A stretch of 64,000 nucleotides of DNA from Variovorax davisae (GCF_030316845.1 NZ_JASZYS010000003.1:1-64000), one strand, 5' to 3'; shown: positions 43,652-52,549, numbered from the stretch's first letter. A program made the numbers and translations. The notes: a model not told the origin generated them from the sequence alone.

Positions 43652-43938
43652 GTGTGGCAAGTGAATCTTAGAAGTCGTGGCAGTGGCGGATCAACTGCGG
43701 TCTTATATCCGGCCTGTTTGCGCAGTTCGGATCTGGTCCGCCTGCTGGCCCTGATGGTCATTCGCGAGGTCGGTGCCTACCTGAAGTACGGGCTTCGCAC
43801 ACGGCGAGCCTGAGCGTTGACTTGGCTTTTCCGACCCACGGTCTGACCGCTTGCCATCACTTCCTCAACTGCACTCGCGCACTCTGTTCGGCGTTCGCCG
43901 TATTCGTCGCCGTGTGGCGCCCTTGGCTGCCAACCTGC
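43652..43938 (-). ncRNA. Candidate bridge-RNA region of the IS1111-type element
   Basis: This 287-bp stretch between the transposase stop and the sub-terminal repeat has no gene. In IS1111-group elements the RNA that pairs with donor and target DNA is encoded on the transposase 3' side, so this is where it should be. I could not fold it reliably by eye or locate the guide loops. The call rests on position and length only. Confidence 0.4.
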
Positions 43939-44988
43939 CTATGCTCGTGCCGTTTCGGCACTGGACATACGGGCCGGCACGGTCGACACCCACCGCATAT
44001 CGTAGCTTCGGTTGTACGCAACAAGCGCCCACGCCGTGCGAGCCAGCTTGTTGGCCAGCGCGACGACCGCCACGTTGGTCGGCCTGCGCAATAGCAAAGC
44101 TTGCAGCCACGCCGAGCAATTCTTTCGGGCCACGACCGCTCTCGCTCCGGCAATGAGCAGCGTGCGCAGATAAGGATCACCCCGTCGGCTGATGCCGCCC
44201 ATCCTCACCTTACCGCCGGTGCCAGTGTGTCCGGGACAAAGCCCCAGGCTCGCGGCAAATTCGCGGCCATTGCGCCACGCGCGCCCGTCACCCAACACCG
44301 CCGCAAGCGCCGTCGCGCCCAGCACACCGAGTCCCGGCACCGCGCGCAGCGTCTTTGCGGCTTCGATGCTCTGCTGGACTGCGGCGATCTCCTCATCCAT
44401 TACCTCGACGTCGTGGTCAACCTCGCGCAGCGACCTTAGTTGCTCGTTTAGTAGCCTCACCATCAGTGCTGGCAGCTTGGCGTCGATGTCCGCGCGTTCC
44501 TCTGCGAGCATCCGCAACGCGGAGTGACGCCCTTGCGGAAGGAAGATTCCGAATTCATAGAGGAGCCCACGCAGGGAGTTGATCGTCGCCGTACGGATGC
44601 TCACCCAATGCGATCTCGTGCGATGCAGCGACATGATGGCCTGTTGCTCAGTGCTCTTGATCGGCACGCGGCGGATGTCGCCGTGGCCGGCAGCGACCCA
44701 TATCGCCCGTGCATCGGCCGAATCATCCTTGTTGCCTCGAACGAAGGCGCGAACCTGGCCCGCAGGCAACAGCTCGACGGCATGCCCCATGGCCATCAAT
44801 GTCCGCGCCCAGTGGTGAGAACCACCGCAGGCCTCCATGGCCACGCACGCCGGTTGCACCTGAGCAAAGAACTCGAGAAACTTGCCCCTGCTGAGCTTCT
44901 TGCGATGGATCTCGCCGGTCTCAAGCTCAACCCAGTGCAACTGCATCACGCTCTTGGCCGTGTCCACGGCGTACGTCGTAGCGTTCAT
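43939..44988 (-). CDS. IS110-family (IS1111 group) transposase
   Basis: A 349-residue DEDD recombinase with a GGAGGT ribosome site 6 bp before ATG 44988. The N-terminal RuvC-like domain has Asp9 (YAVDTAKS), Glu52 (CVAMEACGGSHHWAR) and Asp89/Asp92 (RGNKDDSADARAIWVA). The C-terminal transposase_20 domain has LRAVPGLGVLGATALAAVLG and the conserved serine Ser267 in VRMGGISRRGDPYLRTLLI. It is full length with no frameshift, in contrast to everything around it, so it is a recent arrival. It acts with a structured RNA to choose target sites. Confidence 0.95.
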   Translation of the reverse strand: MNATTYAVDTAKSVMQLHWVELETGEIHRKKLSRGKFLEFFAQVQPACVAMEACGGSHHWARTLMAMGHAVELLPAGQVRAFVRGNKDDSADARAIWVAAGHGDIRRVPIKSTEQQAIMSLHRTRSHWVSIRTATINSLRGLLYEFGIFLPQGRHSALRMLAEERADIDAKLPALMVRLLNEQLRSLREVDHDVEVMDEEIAAVQQSIEAAKTLRAVPGLGVLGATALAAVLGDGRAWRNGREFAASLGLCPGHTGTGGKVRMGGISRRGDPYLRTLLIAGARAVVARKNCSAWLQALLLRRPTNVAVVALANKLARTAWALVAYNRSYDMRWVSTVPARMSSAETARA

Positions 44989-45098
44989 TTCGGGACCTCC
45001 GGTTGTGTGGTTGGACGCAAGCTCCACTTTGGCACTCCCTGCCGTTAAGCGCGAGGCCCCGCCTCGCCCGCGCTTCGCAGTGCGGCAGAGGCCGTGGT

Positions 45099-45111
45099 GG
45101 GAGGCGTCCAT
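45099..45111 (+). repeat. IS1111-type sub-terminal inverted repeat, transposase 5' side
   Basis: GGGAGGCGTCCAT, the complement of 43639-43651. Confidence 0.85.
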
Positions 45112-45118
45112 ACCATCT

Positions 45119-45556
45119 GAAGTGCTCACCCGACAATAAGTTCTTGTTTTCTGCCGTCTCCAGCACTTCGTTGAAGAAGGCGACCACCGCATCGTGCTCG
45201 ATCAGGCGCTGGCGGTTCTTCGTGAACACCGCCGGCACCCACACCGCGTCGTCCATCGCCAAGTCGATGAACCAGCGAAGCAACATGTTGTATTGCGTCT
45301 GCTCCATGAGCTGGCGCTCCGAGCGGATGCTGAACAGGATCTGCAACAGCATCGCGCGAAGCGGCTTCTCCGGCGCGATGCTCGGGCGTCCTCCCTTGAC
45401 GTCGGCCCCGTACATCCGAGAGAACAACTCGTCCATCTTGGCCAGCGCCTCGTTGACCATCACCCGGATGCGGCGCAGCGGATGGTCGGCAGGAACGAAG
45501 TCGTCCAGCCGTCTCATGGTGAACAAGCCTTCGGTGAATGTGTCAGGGCCGCGCAT
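45119..45556 (-). pseudogene. IS5-family transposase, N-terminal part
   Basis: It starts MRGPDTFTEGLFTMRRLDDF and continues VPADHPLRRIRVMVNEALAK, GGRPSIAPEKPLRAMLLQIL, FSIRSERQLMEQTQYNMLLR and WFIDLAMDDAVWVPAVFTKN. It ends in NKNLLSGEHF, exactly where the IS110-family element enters. The next residues of the protein (SVDGTLIQAW) are found at 43635 on the other side. This half is undamaged in frame. Confidence 0.88.
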
Positions 45557-45627
45557 CGGAGCAGGTTTCGTGAGTCTGCAAAGATAACGCCTCAGGTCCA
45601 CTTTCGGGGGACCATCCGGTGAGGTAT

Positions 45628-45639
45628 TTCAGCAGCCTG
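45628..45639 (+). repeat. IS5-family terminal inverted repeat, right
   Basis: TTCAGCAGCCTG, the complement of 42844-42855. Confidence 0.8.
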
Positions 45640-45643
45640 CTAA

Positions 45644-45860
45644 GAACGGCAAATTGGGTACTGACGGGCTCTCGGGGACGGCGGTGCGGGACATCGTGAA
45701 GGCGCGAATATGAATATCGAATTGAATGCTGTTCGCGGCAGGTGGCCTGCTGCGCGAATCAAACGACTCGCGCTTCACGGCGCACGGCGCTGGTGTTACT
45801 CGGTGCCTCAGGATGGCGGATCAGCATGTCCTCGCGAGGAGCGTGTTCAAAGAGTGCAAA
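45644..45860 (+). pseudogene. Tyrosine recombinase, 3' part
   Basis: Directly after the IS5-family element the recombinase resumes with KNGKLGTDGLSGTAVRDIVK ARI, then a TGA. In another frame, SNDSRFTAHGAG resembles the catalytic FSAHxLRxGF block. The similarity fades by about 45.86 kb. Joined to the 5' part it restores FRRIL-KNGKLG, confirming the insertion point. Confidence 0.6.
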
Positions 45861-46228
45861 TATTGTGACGCCATAGCGGTTATCGAGGATAGCGGTCGTT
45901 TGCTTCGTTTGAACCACTCAGACCCACTTCCGTGCAGTCCATCGATTGACGGTTGGTCGCTGAGTTATTTGTATTGCTGCCCCGCATTGCCAGACAGGTC
46001 GCGATCGATCCGTCGGTTGCGGCGGAGTGAAGGGGGGAGGCCGAGCCATACGACTCGGGTACGCCACTCGGAAGTGGCTCCATCTCCGCATCTCACGCGG
46101 TGCATCGCTTGCTATGCGGCACCGAAGGCGTGCGCATAGAAATTTGTCAAGCCGAACGATTTCTGAACGACGTCGGGGCCGATCTTCACAGAGATGATTC
46201 AGGCTTACGGAGGGACCATATTCTTTAA
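45861..46228. other. Intergenic, end of the decayed island
   Basis: About 370 bp with no convincing gene. The composition becomes more AT-rich toward the MFS promoter. It marks the boundary between island debris and the catabolic cluster. Confidence 0.45.
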
Positions 46229-46243
46229 TTCCGATAGACGGAA
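46229..46243. promoter_or_regulatory. IclR-type operator candidate A
   Basis: TTCCGATAGACGGAA, a TTCCR-N5-YGGAA palindrome 83 bp upstream of the MFS gene start. The central ATAGA is the same as at site C (63773); site B is at 59423. Confidence 0.65.
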
Positions 46244-46326
46244 CGGATGGATTGTTAATTGGAAGCATAGGGCGCAACATTCCCGGACAGAAAAAGCCTG
46301 CACGGCCACACATTCCGGAGACACAA

Positions 46327-47667
46327 TTGCTATCGTCCGAACCCCTATCGGCCGCTCCCGCGGCGCATGGCATCTCAGCCACCTTCAACGATCTCGAGTA
46401 CGAACGGGGAGTGCGACGCGTTGTGCGCGCCGCCGCTTTCGGCACGGTGATCGAATACTTCGACTACACCGCCTACGCGTTCCTGGCGACCACGCTCGCT
46501 AAGGTGTTCTTCCCCGCCGCCGACCCGACGGCTGCTCTGCTCTACACACTGGGCGTGTTCGGCGTGGCGTTCATCGTGCGGCCGATAGGGGGCATCCTGC
46601 TGGGCCATCTAGGCGACCGCTACGGGCGCCGGCCCGCGTTGGTGGTGTCGGTCCTCGGCATGGCCTTCGCGACCGCGGCCATCGGCTTCTTGCCAACCTA
46701 CGAGAGCGTCGGTATCGCGGCACCGCTGATGCTACTCGGGCTGCGCTGCATCCAGGGCTTGTCTGCCGGCGGCGAACTCGGCGGCGCAGCGGCCTATGTG
46801 GCCGAGGCCTCGCCTGACCACCGGCGTGGCTACCTCACCAGCACCACGCAGGTGGGCACGCTGGCCGGCACTATGCTGGGCTCGCTGAGCGTGGCGCTGC
46901 TGCGCGGCTGGCTCACGCCGGAGCAACTGCTCGACTGGGGCTGGCGCCTGCCGTTCCTGATGTCGCTGCCGCTGGGGCTCATCGGGTTGGTGGTGCGGCG
47001 ACAGATGGAGGAGTCGCGGCAGTTTGAACAAATGGAAGACCGCGGCGCGGTCTCGAAGATGCCCGCGCTGTCGGTGGTGCGCACGCACTGGCGCGGTGTG
47101 CTCGGCGTGTTCGGGCTCTCGCTGGTTTCGTTCGCGGCCTACTACTTGGTCTTTACCTATTTTGCAACGTATTTCGAACGTCAGTCGATCATGAAGGCGA
47201 GCCAGGCAGCCTGGTCGACCACGGTCACGCTGCTGTTCGCCGCATTCGCCATTCCCTTCTGGGGCAAGTTCACGGACCGCGTCGGGCGCAAGCCGCTGCT
47301 GGTCAGCGTGTGCCTGGCCAACCTGGTGCTCGCATATCCGCTCTTCATGCTGATGAAGCAGTCGGCTCTGGCCGCCTTCGCCGCGCAGTTTGTGTTGGGT
47401 CAGATCGAGGCCGCTTACCTGGGCGTGATCCTGGCCGCCTACTGCGAGATGTTTCCGGCGCGCGTGCGACTCAGCGGTTTCAGCCTGGGCTACAACTTCG
47501 CCGCCATCGTGGCAGGCGGCTCTGCGCCGTATCTCGCCACCTGGCTGATCGCAGCCACCGGTCAGCCGCATGCGCCGGCCTGGATGCTGATGGCCACCGC
47601 GCTGGTGTCGCTGGTTGCCGCGGTCGCCATCAAGGAAACCGCTGGCCGGCCGATGCCAGTCGTTTGA
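46327..47667 (+). CDS. MFS transporter, metabolite:H+ symporter (MHS) family
   Basis: A 446-residue permease with twelve membrane segments. MHS-family marks are GTVIEYFDYTAYAFLATTLA near the first helix, VRPIGGILLGHLGDRYGRRP in loop 2-3, RCIQGLSAGGELGGAAAYVA in helix 4, and the loop 8-9 repeat WGKFTDRVGRKP. Relatives carry organic acids such as shikimate, citrate or aromatic acids with protons. I chose the TTG start at 46327 because GGAGA lies 5 bp upstream; the open frame starts at 46252. It heads the plus-strand operon of aldehyde and alcohol enzymes. Confidence 0.9.
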   Translation: MLSSEPLSAAPAAHGISATFNDLEYERGVRRVVRAAAFGTVIEYFDYTAYAFLATTLAKVFFPAADPTAALLYTLGVFGVAFIVRPIGGILLGHLGDRYGRRPALVVSVLGMAFATAAIGFLPTYESVGIAAPLMLLGLRCIQGLSAGGELGGAAAYVAEASPDHRRGYLTSTTQVGTLAGTMLGSLSVALLRGWLTPEQLLDWGWRLPFLMSLPLGLIGLVVRRQMEESRQFEQMEDRGAVSKMPALSVVRTHWRGVLGVFGLSLVSFAAYYLVFTYFATYFERQSIMKASQAAWSTTVTLLFAAFAIPFWGKFTDRVGRKPLLVSVCLANLVLAYPLFMLMKQSALAAFAAQFVLGQIEAAYLGVILAAYCEMFPARVRLSGFSLGYNFAAIVAGGSAPYLATWLIAATGQPHAPAWMLMATALVSLVAAVAIKETAGRPMPVV

Positions 47668-47671
47668 ACAG

Positions 47672-49138
47672 ATGCCCACCATGACCTCTCATTCTTTTCC
47701 GACTATCCGCCAGTTCATCGGCGGCGAATGGACCGACGGCACCGGCGCCGCCACCGAAGCTGTGCTCGACCCTGCCAGCGGCAAGACCCTCTCGATGTTC
47801 CGCCACGCCAGCGAGGCCGATGTCGCGACCGCCCTCGAAGCCACCGACCGCTCCGCGCCGGCGTGGCGTGCCACCACACCAGACCTGCGCTATCGCATCC
47901 TTCGCGAAGCAGCAAGTCTGCTGCGCCAACGCGCTGCATCCGCCGCGCTGCACCTGAGTCTCGAACAAGGCAAGCCACTCACGGAGGCGGCGTCCGAGAT
48001 CCAGGCCTCGGCCGACGTGATCGATTGGTACGCCGAGGAAGGCCGCCGCGCCTATGGCCGTATCGTGCCCGGCCGGGCCGGCTCGCGGCTGATGGTGGTG
48101 CCTGAGCCCATCGGTCCGGTGGCCGCATTTACGCCCTGGAACTTCCCCGCCACCACCGTCGCGCGCAAGCTCGGCGGTGCGCTGGCTGCGGGTTGCACCA
48201 TCGTGCTGAAGGCCTCGGAAGAAACGCCCGCGACCGCCGTGGCGGTGCTCGAATGCCTCGCACAAGCCGGCCTTCCGCCTGGCGTCGCGAACCTGGTGCT
48301 GGGCCAGCCCGCTCGCATCTCCGAGCAACTGCTGCGCAGCTCGGTGATCCGCAAGGTGTCGCTCACCGGCTCCATCGCCGTGGGACGCACACTCGGCCAT
48401 CTGGCGGTCGACCACCACCTCGTCACCACCATGGAGCTTGGCGGCAACGCGCCTGTGCTGGTGTTCAACGACGTGGACGTTGACGCCGTTGCGCGCATTT
48501 GCGCCATTGCCAAGTTCCGCAACGCTGGCCAAGTGTGCAACGTGCCCAGCCGCTTCTACGTTCATGAGGGTATCGCCGAAGCGTTTGCCGAACGCATGAC
48601 GGCGCATGCCCGTGCGCTGCGCGTGGGCGCGGGCATCGAACCCGACATAGACATGGGCCCGCTCTGCAACGAGCGCCGGCTGCTGGCAATGGAGCAGCTG
48701 ATGGACGACGCCCGTCGCAGCGGCGCACGCGTGCGCATCGGTGGCCGGCGGCTCGACCGCCCCGGCTTCTTCTTCGAGCCCACGGTGCTGAGCGACGTGC
48801 CCGACGCGGCGCTCGTGATGCGCGAGGAAGCCTTTGGTCCGATCGTGCCGATAGCCACCTTCAGTGACGTTGACGGCGCCGACGCGATCCGCCGCGCGAA
48901 CGACACCGCCTACGGCTTGGGCGCCTTCGTGTTCACCGAATCGTTGGCGCGCGCTACCGACACCAGTGACGCGCTGGAGGCCGGCATGGTCGGCGTCAAC
49001 ACCGTCGTGCTCTCTCGCGCGGAAACCCCCTTCGGCGGCATCAAGGCCTCGGGCCACGGTCACGAGTCGGGCATCGAAGGCCTAGAGGCCTACATGCGAA
49101 AGAAAACTATCCTCCAGCACGCGCCGTTGCGCGGCTGA
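47672..49138 (+). CDS. Aldehyde dehydrogenase (succinate-semialdehyde type)
   Basis: A 488-residue NAD(P)-dependent ALDH. It has a cofactor loop (AFTPWNFPATTVARKLGGAL), the catalytic Glu in TTMELGGNAPVLVF and the nucleophile Cys in FRNAGQVCNVPSRFYV. The overall sequence is closest to the GabD/SSADH group (GQxCxxPxR type). It oxidises an aldehyde to the acid; the exact substrate is unknown. It starts 4 bp after the MFS stop, so the permease and this enzyme are surely co-transcribed. Confidence 0.93.
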   Translation: MPTMTSHSFPTIRQFIGGEWTDGTGAATEAVLDPASGKTLSMFRHASEADVATALEATDRSAPAWRATTPDLRYRILREAASLLRQRAASAALHLSLEQGKPLTEAASEIQASADVIDWYAEEGRRAYGRIVPGRAGSRLMVVPEPIGPVAAFTPWNFPATTVARKLGGALAAGCTIVLKASEETPATAVAVLECLAQAGLPPGVANLVLGQPARISEQLLRSSVIRKVSLTGSIAVGRTLGHLAVDHHLVTTMELGGNAPVLVFNDVDVDAVARICAIAKFRNAGQVCNVPSRFYVHEGIAEAFAERMTAHARALRVGAGIEPDIDMGPLCNERRLLAMEQLMDDARRSGARVRIGGRRLDRPGFFFEPTVLSDVPDAALVMREEAFGPIVPIATFSDVDGADAIRRANDTAYGLGAFVFTESLARATDTSDALEAGMVGVNTVVLSRAETPFGGIKASGHGHESGIEGLEAYMRKKTILQHAPLRG

Positions 49139-49166
49139 ACGGCACATCGCCAGACAGGAAGAGACC

Positions 49167-49925
49167 ATGAGTGAATTCAAAGTCGCGCTCGTCACGGGCG
49201 CGGGCAGCGGCGTAGGCCTGGAGACTGTCGCGCTGCTCCATGGGAACGGCTATGCGACGGTGGTTCTCGACATCGATTCAGCCGCCGCACAGGCGCAGGC
49301 CCGGCGGCTCGACCCCCAGGGCCACAGCGCGATGGCCGTGGCCTGCGACGTGTGTGACGACGCGCAGGTGCGCGAGATCACTGCGGACATGCTGCGGCGC
49401 TGGGGCCGCATCGACGTGCTGATCAACAACGCAGGACTGCCGCAGGCCAACCTGCCCTTCGACCAGGTCGACGACGCGCAGTGGCAGCGCGTTTGGGGGG
49501 TCAACGTGATGGGCATAGTGAACCTCGCGCGCGCCGTGGTGCCCGCGATGCGTGAGAGTAAGGCTGGCGCAATCGTCAACGTGACGTCGGTGGCCGGCGT
49601 GCGCGCACGCGGGGGTCTGAGCGCGTATTGCGCCGCCAAGGCTGCAGCCATCTCACTGACGCAAACGCTGGCGCTGGAACTCGCGCCACAGGGCATCCGC
49701 GTCAACGCGGTGGCGCCGGGCTCGCTCGCGACGCCGATGTTCGACAAGTTCCTGCAGCCCGGCGAAAGCTGGGACGCCGCGATGCAGCGCTACGTGCCCC
49801 AAATACCGGTCGGCCGGCTGGGCACCCCCGCCGAGATTGCCCAGGCGGTGGTCTGGGCGGCCACGCAAGCGCCTGACTTCATGACCGGTCAGACCCTGAT
49901 GGTCGACGGTGGCCGCTCGCTCTAG
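49167..49925 (+). CDS. Short-chain dehydrogenase/reductase
   Basis: A 252-residue classical SDR. The NAD(P) motif is VTGAGSGVGLETV, the structural motif NNAG is in LINNAGLPQ, the catalytic Ser is in NVTSVAG, and Tyr/Lys are in SAYCAAKAAA. The Asp after beta-2 (VLDIDS) favours NAD over NADP. It interconverts an alcohol and a ketone or aldehyde. The C-terminus (FMTGQTLMVDGGRSL) is typical. It lies between two aldehyde dehydrogenases, consistent with stepwise alcohol to aldehyde to acid oxidation. Confidence 0.94.
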   Translation: MSEFKVALVTGAGSGVGLETVALLHGNGYATVVLDIDSAAAQAQARRLDPQGHSAMAVACDVCDDAQVREITADMLRRWGRIDVLINNAGLPQANLPFDQVDDAQWQRVWGVNVMGIVNLARAVVPAMRESKAGAIVNVTSVAGVRARGGLSAYCAAKAAAISLTQTLALELAPQGIRVNAVAPGSLATPMFDKFLQPGESWDAAMQRYVPQIPVGRLGTPAEIAQAVVWAATQAPDFMTGQTLMVDGGRSL

Positions 49926-49970
49926 TGCGACCACGCAAACACAACGAAACCGAAACCCAAGGAGCATCGA

Positions 49971-51449
49971 ATGAATTTGGACCGCGGTCTATGGATAGAC
50001 CATGAAGAAGTATCCGCCCAAGGCAGAGAACGCTTGGCAGTCATGAACCCTTACTCGCAGGCGCAATGGGGCACGGTTGCAGTAGCCGATGCCGCAGACG
50101 TGGACCGTGCCGTGGCGTCGGCGCAGCGCTGCTTCGACACTGCTTGGTCGACCACCAGCGGCTACCAGCGCGGGCGCTTGCTCAACCGGCTGGCCGACCT
50201 GCTCGACGCGCAGGCCGAGCGGTTCGCCGAACTGGAGACCCGCAACAACGGCAAGCTCTACAAGGAGACGCTGGTCCAAGTGCGCTTTGCCGCGCGCAGC
50301 TACCGCTACTACGCGGGCTATGCCGACAAGATCCACGGCGAGTACCTGCCGCTGGACAACCCGCAGATGGTCGACTTCACCGTATACCGGCCTTTCGGGG
50401 TGGTGGCACTGATCACGCCGTGGAACAGCCCGATGACGATCCTTTCGAACAAGCTTGCACCCGCGCTCGCGGCAGGCAACTGCGCGGTGATCAAGCCCTC
50501 GGAGTTCGCGCCAATCACCACGCTCGAATTCGCGATGCTGTTCAAGGAGGCCGGCTTTCCGGCGGGCGTTGTCAACGTGGTCACCGGCGCGGGCGACACT
50601 GGCGCGGCACTGGTCGCGCACCCGAAGGTGCGCAAGGTGAGCTTTACCGGCGGCAACCTCGGCGGGCGCAAGGTGATGGAAGGCGCGGCTGTGCGCCAGG
50701 TGCCGGTGACGTTGGAGCTCGGCGGCAAGTCGCCCAACATCGTGTTCGCCGACGCGGACATTCCCCGTGCGGTCAACGGCGCCATCGCGGGCATCTTCGC
50801 CGCAGGTGGGCAGACCTGCATCGCGGGGTCGCGCCTGCTGGTGCAGCGCCCGGTGTATGTGCAGATGGTAGAAGAACTGGGCCGCCGCGCCGCGCTCATC
50901 CGCCAAGGCGATCCGATGCAGCCCGACACGCAACTGGGCCCTGTGGCCAACGCGCCGCAGCACACGCGCATCTTGGGCGTGATCGAGAAGACGCGCAGCG
51001 GTGGCGCGCGCATGGTGGCTGGCCCTGGCGGCGCTGGACAGCAAGTGCCTGAGCGCGGTCTCTTCGTGCCGGCCACCGTGTTCGCCGACGTGCGCAACGA
51101 CATGGACATCGCGCGTCACGAGGTCTTCGGCCCGGTGCTGGCGGTGCTGCCCTTCGACGACGAAGACGAGGCGATCCGCATCGCCAACGACTCTGAATTC
51201 GGCCTGGCCGGAGGCATCTGGACCCAGAACATCGCGCGCGCGCACCGCGTGGCGAGCCGTCTCGAATGCGGCAACGTTTGGATCAACACCTACCGCATGG
51301 GCGCGGTCCAGGCGCCTTTCGGTGGCCGCAAGGGCAGTGGCTTCGGCCGCGAGCGCGGGTCCGAAGGCCTGCGCGCCTACCTCACGGTGCAGAACGTGAT
51401 GGTCAACACCGCGGAGACCGACGACGACCCGTTCTCGATCCGCACCTGA
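49971..51449 (+). CDS. Aldehyde dehydrogenase
   Basis: A 492-residue ALDH with all landmarks: LITPWNSPMTILSNKLAPAL, the Lys of the cofactor site in AVIKPSEFAP, the catalytic Glu in TLELGGKSPNIVF and the nucleophile in AAGGQTCIAGSRLLV. It resembles the group acting on aromatic or hydroxy-aldehydes, though substrate prediction is unreliable. It is divergent in sequence from the first ALDH of the operon, so the two probably act on different aldehydes. It is 45 bp after the SDR and 39 bp before the AKR. Confidence 0.93.
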   Translation: MNLDRGLWIDHEEVSAQGRERLAVMNPYSQAQWGTVAVADAADVDRAVASAQRCFDTAWSTTSGYQRGRLLNRLADLLDAQAERFAELETRNNGKLYKETLVQVRFAARSYRYYAGYADKIHGEYLPLDNPQMVDFTVYRPFGVVALITPWNSPMTILSNKLAPALAAGNCAVIKPSEFAPITTLEFAMLFKEAGFPAGVVNVVTGAGDTGAALVAHPKVRKVSFTGGNLGGRKVMEGAAVRQVPVTLELGGKSPNIVFADADIPRAVNGAIAGIFAAGGQTCIAGSRLLVQRPVYVQMVEELGRRAALIRQGDPMQPDTQLGPVANAPQHTRILGVIEKTRSGGARMVAGPGGAGQQVPERGLFVPATVFADVRNDMDIARHEVFGPVLAVLPFDDEDEAIRIANDSEFGLAGGIWTQNIARAHRVASRLECGNVWINTYRMGAVQAPFGGRKGSGFGRERGSEGLRAYLTVQNVMVNTAETDDDPFSIRT

Positions 51450-51488
51450 TTCCTTCTTCACCCTCGTCTATTAACCAGGAGACTCCCC

Positions 51489-52466
51489 ATGAACGCGCAA
51501 CAAAACACGCAAGCCATCGCCCTGGGCACGATGGCCATGACCGGCTGCTACGGCGCTGTCGCACGCGCTGATGCCATCGCCACGATCCGCGCCTTTCTCG
51601 ATGCCGGCCAGACCTATGTCGACACCGCCGACCTCTATGCCGACGGTGACAACGAAGTGCTTGTCGGCGAGGCCATTCGCGGGCGCCGCCAGGACGTGCA
51701 GGTGTGCACCAAGGTCGGCTTCACCTTCGGGTTGCGCTCGGACGAGCGCGGCCTCGACGCGCGGCCCGAGCGCATCGAGGCCGCGTGCGATGCCAGCCTG
51801 AAGCGCATGGGCATTGATCACATCGACCTGTACTACCTGCACCGCGTTGATCCCAAGGTGCCTGTGGCCGAAACCGTTGGCGCGATGAAGCGCCTTGTGG
51901 AAAAGGGCAAGGTGCGCGAGCTGGGCCTGTGCGAGGTGAGCCGCACGTCACTGCTCGCGGCGATGGCGGTGCATCCTATCTCGGCGCTGCAGTGCGAATA
52001 CTCGCTGTGGAGCCGCGACCCGGAATACGACACGCTGGCCGCCTGCCGCGAGTACGGCATGCGCTTCTTCGGCTACGCCCCGCTGGGCCGCGGCTTTCTC
52101 ACGGGCCAGATCAAGACCGCCGCTGACATTCCCGACGGCGACCAGCGCAAGGAGTACCCGCGCTTCATGGGCGAGAACTTCGCGAAGAACCTGGTGCTGG
52201 TCGAGGAAGTGCGCGCGCAGGCCCACGCGCTCAGCGCCACGCCGGCGCAACTGGCCATCGCGTGGATCCTGCGCACGCACCAGGCGGTGCCCATCGTCGG
52301 CGCCACCACCGCCGCGCAGATCGAGGAGAACCTGCAGGCGCTCAAGCTCGAACTCAGCGATGAGCTGCTGCAGACGCTGGAGCGCATTCTGCCCGCGGGC
52401 GAGCGCTACCCCGAGTCGGCGATGAAGCGGCTCGACCCGTCGCTGCGCCCTGTCGCCGTAGTCTGA
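51489..52466 (+). CDS. Aldo/keto reductase
   Basis: A 325-residue AKR TIM barrel. The catalytic tetrad is visible: Asp in VDTADLYADG, with the Tyr four residues on, Lys in VCTKVGFTFG and His in LYYLHRVDPK. The C-terminal cofactor region is PIVGATTAAQIEENLQAL. It reduces or oxidises a carbonyl with NADPH or NADH. It is the last enzyme of the plus-strand operon, followed by the IclR gene in the same direction. Confidence 0.93.
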   Translation: MNAQQNTQAIALGTMAMTGCYGAVARADAIATIRAFLDAGQTYVDTADLYADGDNEVLVGEAIRGRRQDVQVCTKVGFTFGLRSDERGLDARPERIEAACDASLKRMGIDHIDLYYLHRVDPKVPVAETVGAMKRLVEKGKVRELGLCEVSRTSLLAAMAVHPISALQCEYSLWSRDPEYDTLAACREYGMRFFGYAPLGRGFLTGQIKTAADIPDGDQRKEYPRFMGENFAKNLVLVEEVRAQAHALSATPAQLAIAWILRTHQAVPIVGATTAAQIEENLQALKLELSDELLQTLERILPAGERYPESAMKRLDPSLRPVAVV

Positions 52467-52549
52467 CTCGATTGCGCTGCGAAAGCGGCGCCGCGCGTGG
52501 CGCGGCGCGGCTATGCTCGCATGATGTCCTGTTCGATGCCGCACACGCG

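Larger units (their letters stand above)
43636..45118 (-). mobile_element. IS110-family element, IS1111-type, inserted in the IS5 element
   Basis: 1483 bp. Comparison with the uninterrupted transposase reading (GAGCACTTC-AGCGTCGAC on the minus strand; protein LLSGEHF-SVDGTL) places the ends at 43636 and 45118. Sub-terminal inverted repeats ATGGACGCCTCCC (43639-43651) and its complement (45099-45111) lie 3 and 7 bp from the ends, the hallmark of the IS1111 group. There is no target duplication. The transposase is intact. A 303-bp non-coding 3' region lies between the transposase stop and the end. Confidence 0.88.
42844..45639 (-). mobile_element. IS5-family element inside the tyrosine recombinase, itself interrupted
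   Basis: The ends are CAGGCTGCTGAA (42844-42855) and its complement TTCAGCAGCCTG (45628-45639). Flanks TTAA (42840-42843) and CTAA (45640-45643) look like a YTAR target duplication with one change. Removing the IS110-family insertion (43636-45118) leaves about 1.31 kb, a normal IS5 length. It encodes a DDE transposase on the minus strand in two pieces. Both outer flanks read into the same recombinase gene, proving insertion into it. Confidence 0.85.

Noticed and set aside
42844..45639. Composite transposon reading of the IS cluster
   Set aside because: The two transposase halves are one gene split by the inner element, not two flanking copies.
47630..51461. Two long minus-strand frames opposite the aldehyde dehydrogenases
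   Set aside because: His/Arg-rich mirror frames with no motif. The sense strands have complete catalytic signatures.
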